From Lampris incognitus (taxonomy: Eukaryota; Chordata; Actinopteri; Lampriformes; Lampridae), in assembly GCF_029633865.1 (NCBI RefSeq), contig NC_079220.1, positions 59,731,612 through 59,795,611 of the forward strand: 64,000 nt of DNA, read 5' to 3'. The translations under genes were made by a program, and so were the position numbers. The notes under the pieces were generated by a model. That model saw nothing but the letters and a program-made list of their open reading frames with translations. It did no database searches and was not told where the DNA came from. Below, piece after piece: positions 57,183 through 64,000 of this stretch (the stretch's first letter is position 1; each line of letters opens with the position of its first letter).

Positions 57183-57715
57183 GTGACCTCTTCAGTCTCA
57201 ACTGGCTGCAGGTGTCCCCACCCTTATAAACAATACAGTGGCATAACAACCGAAACCAATGCTCGGTTTCATATGCAAATTGCTGTGACCATTAACTAGA
57301 GTTAGAAAGGCCATGTGTACTATTCAGAGAGGATTTGGGAACGTTTGCAATCACAGCATTGTAAGATGGTGACAGATGTACTCTTAGCCCCCCCCCCCCG
57401 CCAGTTCAGGGATGGTCCTTCCCTCTTCACATTATGTCATTTTCCACCAGCGGGACTAACTGAACCTTTTAGGGGGCCGGCAGCTTTGCTCATGGCCGGA
57501 ACTCTTACTGGGACTTCTACAGGAATGTCTATAGTCCCTACTCTGGGGTAGGTACCTCTGAGCGGCCCTGAAAACCTGCTGGGCGGGGCTCGACGCTGAT
57601 TGGTTGAATGTCGGAAGCAACCAGCCTACTACTTCGGTGTTCAACAAGCGCCATTTTTATAAGCCAGCAACCAACCTGTGTGGTAGCAAGCACTAGAGAA
57701 TTTTGATCAAGCGAA
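57183..57715. promoter_or_regulatory. Upstream region of the Myb/SANT frame
   Basis: A C-run at 57390-57401, GC-rich GGGCGGGGC near 57580, a TATA-like TTTTTATAAGCC near 57653 and a short leader to the ATG at 57716. It has the look of a compact promoter, but there is no further support. Confidence 0.35.
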
Positions 57716-57979
57716 ATGGAGAAATCAGCCAAAAAATGGACAGGCGAGGAGGTGCAGGCTTTGTTGGCTTACTATTCCACGGATGAGGTTCAGCGGGGGT
57801 TCAAGTCCTCGGGGAGAAATGAGAAGATTTACCTCGACATTTCTTGCCCCCTAGATGGGCTCGGGCTACATCACACAGCCAAGCAGTGCCAGGAGAAAAT
57901 AAAAAAGCTAAAGCAGGACTACAAGCGTCTGAAGGACCACAACAAAAGTGGCTCAGATCAAAAATCCAACAAATGGTAA
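57716..57979 (+). CDS. Myb/SANT-like DNA-binding domain protein or exon
   Basis: 87 codons: MEKSAKKWTGEEVQALLAYY with the tryptophan-led first helix, a middle part KIYLDISCPLDGLGLHHTAK, and a third helix QCQEKIKKLKQDYKRLKDHN, then KSGSDQKSNKW. This is the trihelix/Myb-SANT-like fold seen in Harbinger transposon DNA-binding proteins and in the related Myb/SANT-like and SCAN-family host proteins. Relatives continue after ..KW with a YD-type stretch; here TGGTAATTACG follows, so ATG|GTAATT may be a splice donor or the frame may be truncated at the stop. No downstream exon was found. It could be a transposon gene, an exon of a domesticated gene, or a relic. Confidence 0.55.
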   Translation: MEKSAKKWTGEEVQALLAYYSTDEVQRGFKSSGRNEKIYLDISCPLDGLGLHHTAKQCQEKIKKLKQDYKRLKDHNKSGSDQKSNKW

Positions 57980-58014
57980 TTACGTCGTGGTGAACCTGTC
58001 GCAAAATGTTGACT

Positions 58015-58530
58015 TCAACTCATGAGCCCGGTGGTTCCTACATCGCTATGGAAACTCGACACTCGAGAGGGCCAACTATGAGGTAGTTCCACTTGTAGTT
58101 CGTGCCAGCCTGGGAGTTCGTGTAGTTCTTCCAATGGTAAATCGCCTATAAATGGCCTCTTTGACTCCCCATTCAAATCAGCGTTCCTCCCTATCAAGGA
58201 TGTGCACATCCTCATCCTTGAAAGAGTGACCACTGGCCTATAGATGGTGTAGACTGTGGAGTCCTGGCCTGACGTGTTATCTCTTTTGTGTTGTGCCATC
58301 CTCTTGGCCAGCGTCTGTTTAGTTTCACGGCAATCCTCCTGACACTGACCAGCGTACACTATATTGTTCTGTTTGTTTAGGGGGACCCAATCACTGGGGT
58401 GAACCAACTTCTGGCGCAGCGTGTTTTGGGATTTGAAAGCAACTGAGATGCGGTATTTGGAAAATATGTGTCACAACTGTTTTGACAGTCCCTCCACATA
58501 CGGAATCACCACTGGTTTACACTTAGACAG
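58015..58530 (-). pseudogene. Penelope-like element, GIY-YIG endonuclease end
   Basis: Minus strand, 5' to 3': PYVEGLSKQL then a stop, then HIFSKYRISVAFKSQNTLRQ, KLVHPSDWVPLNKQNNIVYA and GQCQEDCRETKQTLAKRMAQ, HKR and SGQDSTVYTIYRP, and KRPFIGD near the end. The pattern VY.IQC..C...Y.GET...L..R..QH is the GIY-YIG nuclease of Penelope retroelements; here GET has lost part of the motif (CRETKQ). The RT upstream is absent. Ser/Gly linker changes and the internal stop show decay. Confidence 0.78.
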
Positions 58531-58599
58531 CTGTTGTCCTCCTCCTCTCTTCAATTAGCGGGTGCACTATTTGGCCGATCCTGGAGCCGCATAATGGGA

Positions 58600-58975
58600 G
58601 GACGCCTGCACATGACAGCTTTTTACGCAGAGTGGCTGATGCGTCTGCACCCACCACACGGTCCTTGGCAGGGGGTGCGGCCAGAGGGCAATGGCATGGA
58701 GAACCAAGACGATTGGGAACCACCCTCTGTTGTAGCCTTCATCCGCCTTCACTGCTGTTCTGACCTGGAGACACCTCCAGCAGTTCCGCCATTGAGGTTT
58801 TTGTTGGATCGCGCTTCATCTGGAATCTCCCCCTTCAAAAGCCGCCTTGGGTGACCCTACCAGGAGCCGAGCTCCAGACGGCATAGCTCTTGGGATCATT
58901 GGTACCCAGCAAGCTTCTCCACCACAGCAAGGTGGTGATCCAGGAGAGGGTGGTGATCCAGAAAACATGGGCAAG
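58600..58975 (-). mobile_element. Interspersed repeat, inverted relative of 25684-26035
   Basis: The plus strand carries GGTGACCCTACCAGGAGCCG, AGCTTCTCCACCACAGCAAG and GAGAACCAAGACGATTGGGA, the reverse of words in the 25684 copy. A short piece GGTGGTGATCCAG is duplicated at the right end (58932-58965). Confidence 0.6.
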
Positions 58976-59047
58976 GTCTCATCGGACACCACCTCATCCG
59001 AAGCTTTGTCTTCTGAAAAGCAGTTCAAGACAATTAGAACTGAAAAA

Positions 59048-59185
59048 CATTACATTACATTACAGTCATTTAGCCGATGCGTTTATCCAAAGCGACTTAC
59101 AATAAGTGAATTTAATGTAGGAAATGAGGAGAACTACTAGTCATCAGAGGTCATAAGTGCATCTAAACAAGCAAACAAGCTCAAG
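59048..59185 (-). mobile_element. L2 LINE 3'-end fragment
   Basis: ACATTACATTACATTACAGT, ATCCAAAGCGACTTACAATA and ACTAGTCATCAGAGGTCATA match the 3' end of the L2 element at 13457. It is only about 130 bp, so it is a heavily 5'-truncated insertion. Confidence 0.85.
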
Positions 59186-59514
59186 GTCAAATGTTTTCTT
59201 TTTACTTCTTTCTGGGCCATTCCTCTCTCTCTCTTTCTCTCTCTCCTCTCTCCCTCTCTCTGTCTCTTTCAGCTCCCCCCAACCCTCTTCTATTCCCTAT
59301 TTCCCATAGGTGACTGCACCATCATGACCATCATTACTGTACTGCTGGCTGTCAGCAAATACTGCCGCTTTTATTGGTTTGATTTTATCCAATCTGCTTT
59401 AGTTGCAATCTATATATTATCTGGGTACATTTTGCAGTTCAAGTCGAATCAAGTCAGGTTTATTTGTATAGCCCTAAATAACGGTTACAGTCTCAGAAGG
59501 CTCTACGTCCTCAT
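59186..59514. other. Unassigned sequence with a CT tract
   Basis: CTCT-rich at 59222-59270. No gene recognised. Confidence 0.4.
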
Positions 59515-60065
59515 TCATTCATTCATTCATTCATTCATCTTCATCTCCTTCTCCGGGGTCGGGTCACGGTGGCAGCAAGCTAAGTAGGGCACTCCAGACG
59601 TCCCTCTCCCCAGCAACGCCCTCCAGCTCCTCCTGAGGGATCCCAAGACGTTCCCAGGCCAGGTTGGACATGTAGTCCCTCCAGCGAGTTCTGGGTCTAC
59701 CCCGGGCTCTCCTCCCAGTCGGCCGTCCCTGGAAAACCTCCAAAGGAAGGCGCCCAGGAGGCGTCCTAATCAGATGCCCGAACCACCTCAACTGGCTCCT
59801 TTCAACACGAAGGAGCAGCGGCTCTACTCCGAGCTCCCTCCGGGTGTCCGAACTCCTCACCCTATCTCTAAGGCTGAGCCCAGACACCCTACGGAGGAAA
59901 CTCATTTCAGCCGCTTGTATCCACGATCTCACCCTTTCAGTCACTACCCAGAGCTCATGACCATAGGTGAGGGTTGGAATGAAGACTGACTGCTAAATTG
60001 AGAGCTTTGCCTTCCGGCTCAGCTCCCTCTTCACCACAACGGTCCGGTACAACGTCCATCAGCAG
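59515..60065 (-). pseudogene. RTE-type LINE C-terminus, second minus-strand copy
   Basis: Open frame 59944-59564 on the minus strand reads MTERVRSWIQAAEMSFLRRV, SGLSLRDRVRSSDTRRELGV, LRWFGHLIRTPPGRLPLEVF, then GRPTGRRARGRPRTRWRDYM and a C-terminus LLSLLPP. A CATT tail lies at 59511-59536. The best-preserved C-terminal segment of this family here; RT and endonuclease are missing. Confidence 0.78.
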
Positions 60066-60544
60066 TAATGCGGCTGTACAGTCACACAGTGAAAAACAGG
60101 TAGATACAGTAAACCACAATGGACGACACCATGTATCCTTACAATTCTGTTAAGCGTATCTCTCTCACTAAGTCAAATTCCTGCTGTCTAAAAAAATGTA
60201 CTTGTAAGATTATGATTCAGCATCTAAGCGAAGAACAGTCCTTCAAACTTAATCCCGTTATTGTCATTTTAAGGTAGCACATATCTTCCCATGGGAGTGT
60301 GTGGCTGCAAAATGTAAATGCTATTGTCAAGTCAGAGAACAAGTATAAAGAGCTGTGAAAATATAATGTTGTCTCTGAACTATGAGCTGCTGGGCTCCCT
60401 CTTCCCACACTGCAATCGAGCCTCTGCTCCTTACGCTTGCTGGTTTGACAGCCACACACAATAGACGTGGTAATTGCCGGGTACACACTGACAAACACGC
60501 GCAAACATGCATTCACAAACAGAAACACACCGACACTCACACAC

Positions 60545-60579
<35 letters not shown>

Positions 60580-60712
60580 ATTACAGAAATGCACAAACAA
60601 AAGCGCTCATAAAGGCCACAAGCTTTATGTGAAAGATCATCACTTAAACTCTGCCTCCCCCTCGACAGGAAACTGTAGACGCTGATTATACACTATTTGT
60701 GGATGTGGGTAA

Positions 60713-60713
<1 letters not shown>

Positions 60714-60801
<88 letters not shown>
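60714..60801. repeat. TG microsatellite
   Basis: About 44 uninterrupted TG units. Confidence 0.97.
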
Positions 60802-60802
<1 letters not shown>

Positions 60803-61049
60803 CCAAAAAAAGAACGTATAAAAGAATGTATCCCTTCACAAAATAACTGTGAGCAGACACTATCAATTAAACTATGCTGCAAAAGCCACCAAGTCGACAA
60901 ATCAAAATGTCTGCCACATCACTGCCTGTTCTCTATCAATCCCGTACCACCTGCAGCAGTGCTAGTCGAATATATACACACTCATATCGTACTGTTGCTT
61001 ATAGTCCTGAATAGACTACAGCATTATTTGCATATAGATAGATACTTAT

Positions 61050-61050
<1 letters not shown>

Positions 61051-61129
<79 letters not shown>
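61051..61129. repeat. CA microsatellite
   Basis: About 39 CA units, only 250 bp from the TG tract at 60714, in opposite phase on the plus strand. Confidence 0.97.
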
Positions 61130-61131
<2 letters not shown>

Positions 61132-61429
61132 GACAAATTAGTGTGTTTTGTTAGTATGTCAGTGCCTTTCACAACAATTAACACAAATTCAGCCAATCCC
61201 TTTGAATTCTGCGCGACCTTGCAATTTTGTCCAATCACTGCAGCTCTTCCGCAAATTTGACCAATCGTCGTAGTTTCCCATATGTACACGTAATCAACAT
61301 GTGTGTACACCGATATGGGTATGTATGCTTGGTCTCGGGGCTTCATTTTTTGGTGCGTTGAAACATAACAAACCAACACACAATCAAAGATCCCTAGGCT
61401 ACATCTAGTAATGCACCTGGACACATCGT

Positions 61430-62344
61430 CAGCGATTTATCCAGCTCGGTATACGTCGCCCTCTTCCTCTTGTTGGCCTCCTCAATGCAATCCTCCTATG
61501 GGACGGTGAGCTCAGAGAGGACAGTCTGCTTGGAGGCCTCCGAGAGCAGCACCGTGTCTGATTTCAGCGTTGTTACAGTAACAGTCTCTGGGAACTTAAA
61601 TTGCTTCCCCAGGTAAACCTTCAGCTCCCAGTCTTGTTCTGTCGCAAGCAAGCCAGCAGAGGTGGTCCTGGCAGCTGGTGTTGGCTTCTCTCCAACCCTG
61701 GTGAAAGCAATGGTCTTCTTTGCTAGATGACGGTGCTTGCAATGGGTGCAGATGGTGTCCACAATGGCCTTTATGGCTTGGTTGTGGCACCAACAGTAGC
61801 ATCTCTTGTCCAGGGCTTTTGAACAGGAGCTGAGGATATGCTCCATGGTTCCTCTATTGAGGCACAGCGTACATGCTGGTGACTCCACCTTACCCCAGCA
61901 GAACAGGTTCGACGGGCTTGGTAGAACATCATAGACAGCCTGGATCAAGAATTTGATACAATGGGGCTCAGCCCTCCAAATCTTGGCCCATGAGACCCTG
62001 CACTCCACCGCTTGCTGCCATCTTGTCCAGGCTCCCTGCTATCACATTCCAACCATCCTGCTGGTTTGCTGCTCATCGACTGATGCCCATCAGTACCCTC
62101 ATGTCCATCACCTGTGCTTTGTCGTTGCATGGTGTTGTGCTGCTACCAAGACCAATCCATCTATTAGTCACTGCGGCCACCAGCTAGATGAGTCTGAGCT
62201 GGGACTCAGCCCCCTCCATTGCCTCTATTGCCCTCCACTTCCACCGTGTCCTGATCTCAATGCCAACCTAGGAGACCTTTGGGTCAGAAGAATTCTGGTT
62301 TTGCAACATCTCCCTTGTATGACTAACCATGAAGAATCAGCTTA
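61430..62344 (-). pseudogene. Non-LTR retrotransposon C-terminal region (part 2)
   Basis: The frame 62008-61496 reads VSWAKIWRAEPHCIKFLIQA, VYDVLPSPSNLFCWGKVESP and ACTLCLNRGTMEHILSSCSK, with a Cys-x2-Cys...His...Cys arrangement like the zinc knuckle of RVT-linked C-termini. Upstream (62335-62010) other frames contain HTREMLQNQNSSDPKVS-like and IEIRTRWKWRAIEAM-like pieces with stops. This is the C-terminal end of the LINE whose RT part lies at 63215-63880. Confidence 0.75.
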
Positions 62345-63208
62345 TTGTGAAGATGTGTGAGAAGATGGCGGTGCGAATTCACATTTGCAGCGGCTTCACC
62401 CAGTACCGGTGTGGGAAGATTGCGGCACAAATTCACATTGGTGGTGGCCTCACCCAGTACTGTCCATGTAGTGTCTTTTTCCACGTCTGCGTCTAAGTTT
62501 TGTCTTCATTTGATGGCTGGGAGAGCTGGCGCTGGATCGGCCGGGAGAGCTTGGTCTGCTGTGTTCTGTGGGCCCAGGGACCATGGCCTTGCCCAGAGCT
62601 GCGCCCAAGGAGGTAAGACCAAGGGTGGTCTGAGAGGACACTGAAGCGGGGCAGGCTAAGCTAACTGCTAGCCCATACAGACTAGCAGTTCTGATAACAC
62701 CGAGGGCGGTCTGGCGGCGGCCTCACCTGGCACTGTGGTGTTTTTGATATTGTTGTGTGGAGTGTGGGGAGGTGTGTCGAGGGTGTCTGGCTGGGAGAGC
62801 TGGCGCTGGATTGGCTGGGAGAGCTTGGTCTGCTTCATCCGGTGGGCTCAGTGATCACGGCCCCTGCCTGGAGCTGCGCCCGAGGAGGAAACATCAAGGG
62901 CGGTTTGATAGGACGCAGAAGCAGGGCGGGCTAAGCTAAGCTAAGCTAACTGCTAGCCCATGCAGACCAGCAGTTGCAACAGTCATCCTGGCTGGCGTTC
63001 ATTTCCTTGAACAATGATCTTTTTGTTTAGTTTGGATACATGTGTTAGTTTGGATATATGTGTTCTTGTAGTTCTTGTAGTTTTTGGATGTGCTTTTGTC
63101 TTTTTGTTGCACTGCTGTGGGCTGAGGGAAACGGCATTTCATTTCATTTTGTGTATGCAAGTACATGAAATGAAATGACAAATAGAGTGTTCCTGATTCC
63201 TGATCCTG
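62345..63208 (+). mobile_element. Composite retroposon with tandem modules, inserted in the LINE
   Basis: Begins GTGAGAAGATGGCGGTGCGA and ends ATGACAAATAGAGTGTTCCT followed by GATTCCTGATCCTGAT. Two related modules start at 62516 and 62790 (GCTGGGAGAGCTGGCGCTGG), 274 bp apart, each running to GCTAAGCTAACTGCTAGCCC. The 3' part matches the reversed fragment at 36645-36965. It interrupts the LINE between 62344 and 63209. I see no target duplication. Name unknown to me. Confidence 0.7.
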
Positions 63209-63880
63209 ATTTTTCTGACTGTACAGGTTTATGTTGCTCAGGCTTCAAGCTAGTTCCAGCCACTTCCATAGGAACCTGCTGAGCCTCCTCTCGAAGCCCT
63301 CAACTGTGGAGATTGGGACTTTGTAGAAGAAGAGGGGCCAGAGAATGTGTAGGAGGATGTCATGTTGGTATACCCAAGCTTTGTACTTGCCAGGTAGGCC
63401 TAACTTGCCCACAGCAGCCAATCAGGCTTCCCGTTCTTTGTTGGTTGCTTAGATGGATACTGCGTCCCTTAGGCTACTGTCAAATACCTTTCTCAGGCTC
63501 TTCACGGGCTTCTTGATGATGGACAGTGTCTGCGTGCTGCTGAGAGTGAAACAGAACTTCTCAACGGTCTTTCCTTTCTTCAGCACCATGGATCTGGACT
63601 TCACTGGCTTGATGCTTATGCGAACCTAGCTGAACAGCACCTCCAGGCCCTTCAGGATCCACCTGCTACCTGGGACGGATATTTTTGTAAAAGTACGGTC
63701 ATCCATGAAGGCCCTGATTGGCAGATGATGATCACCAGACTTGGTGAGCTGCCCTCTGTACTCGACCTCGGCAGACTTCACCAGCATGTTCATGGCAAGC
63801 ACAAAAAGGGTCAGTAAAATGGTGCATCCAGTGATGATTGTACAGAAAACGGCTTGTGTTCTATTATAGCAGGTGTCTGA
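63209..63880 (-). pseudogene. Non-LTR retrotransposon RT region (part 1)
   Basis: Minus strand reads LTLFVLAMNMLVKSAEVEYR, SGDHHLPIRAFMDD..T, SRWILKGLEVLFS then a stop, KPVKSRSMVLKKGK and PVKSLRKVFDSSLRDAVSI, LPGKYKAWVYQHDILLHILW and VEGFERRLSRFLWKW. AFMDD stands at the catalytic (Y/F)xDD position of the reverse transcriptase. Stops and a shift show it is dead. It continues at 62344 downwards after the inserted retroposon. Confidence 0.78.
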
Positions 63881-64000
63881 AATTGAGATTTGACCAGAAA
63901 TGTAAAGCGCTTTGAGTGGCTGTTGCAGCTAGAAAAACGCTCTTTAGAATGCAGCTTGATTGATTGATTCCCTTCTTGAGCCCCTGCCACTTGGACATTG
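63881..64000 (+). mobile_element. SINE 3' tail fragment
   Basis: TGTAAAGCGCTTTGAGTGGC followed by AAAAACGCT and a GATT tail at 63956-63967 is a common fish SINE 3' end. The head is not visible. Confidence 0.5.

Larger units (their letters stand above)
60066..61430. other. Unassigned sequence with CA/TG microsatellites
   Basis: Contains a CA tract at 60549-60574, a TG tract of about 44 units at 60714-60801 and a CA tract of about 39 units at 61051-61129. No gene. The 127- and 141-codon minus-strand frames pass through the repeats and have no domain. Confidence 0.5.

Overview
This is nuclear DNA from a ray-finned (teleost-type) fish. The evidence is one vertebrate protein gene with a spliced 5' UTR, CpG-rich promoter DNA, long CA/TA/GATA microsatellites, and the usual fish repeats: tRNA-derived SINEs including a DANA-like family, a 5S-derived SINE, L2, RTE-type, L1-type and Penelope retroelements, and Tc1, hAT and Harbinger-like DNA transposons. 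There are no operons, CRISPR arrays or intact RNA genes.

The only host gene I can support fully is tob1 (transducer of ERBB2, BTG/Tob family). It has a CpG-rich promoter with CCAAT boxes and a TATA box (about 4540-5400), a non-coding exon 1 (about 5423-5642), a 1.75-kb intron full of simple repeats, and exon 2 (from 7393), which holds the whole 339-codon reading frame (7634-8653) and a 1-kb AU-rich 3' UTR ending near 9690. A small Myb/SANT-like reading frame at 57716-57979 may be a transposon gene or a domesticated exon. Every other recognisable coding stretch is a broken transposon gene.

Layout: 1-1400 SINE pieces and a 31-bp minisatellite; 1400-4540 mostly unassigned; 4540-9720 tob1; 10146-10640 a 29-bp minisatellite; 11735-16730 a dense nest (Tc1 relic, three SINEs, an antisense L2 LINE, an RTE-type LINE tail); 17256-18652 a 25-bp minisatellite; 20093-21500 a GATA/GACA (Bkm-type) block; 22229-23170 a non-autonomous TA-flanked element split by a SINE; 25684-28011 a Tc1 copy split by another insertion; 29122-30060 a LINE relic split by a SINE; 32703-37201 a possible large hAT shell holding a 64-bp minisatellite and an L1-type ORF1; 37203-38680 SINEs, one of them 5S-derived; 40974-44493 a SINE-MITE nest and a hAT relic carrying its own 29-bp minisatellite; 46441-52481 a 6-kb array of about 74 copies of an 81-bp unit; 53228-60070 a SINE inverted pair, a Harbinger-like MITE, the Myb/SANT frame, a Penelope relic and LINE tails; 61430-63880 an antisense LINE split by a composite retroposon.

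The repeats show two themes. Elements are inserted inside one another, and several copies still have readable target-site duplications, so insertion order can be worked out. Minisatellites also recur, and two of them (33068-33826 and 43624-44117) appear to have grown from coding or splice-site sequence inside hAT elements. The 81-bp array is the most striking object: it keeps reading frames longer than 1,200 codons open on both strands, most simply because its period is a multiple of three. I found no convincing new gene system. The best leads are that array, the transposon-born minisatellites, and a telomere-like patch at a deletion junction in the L2 element.
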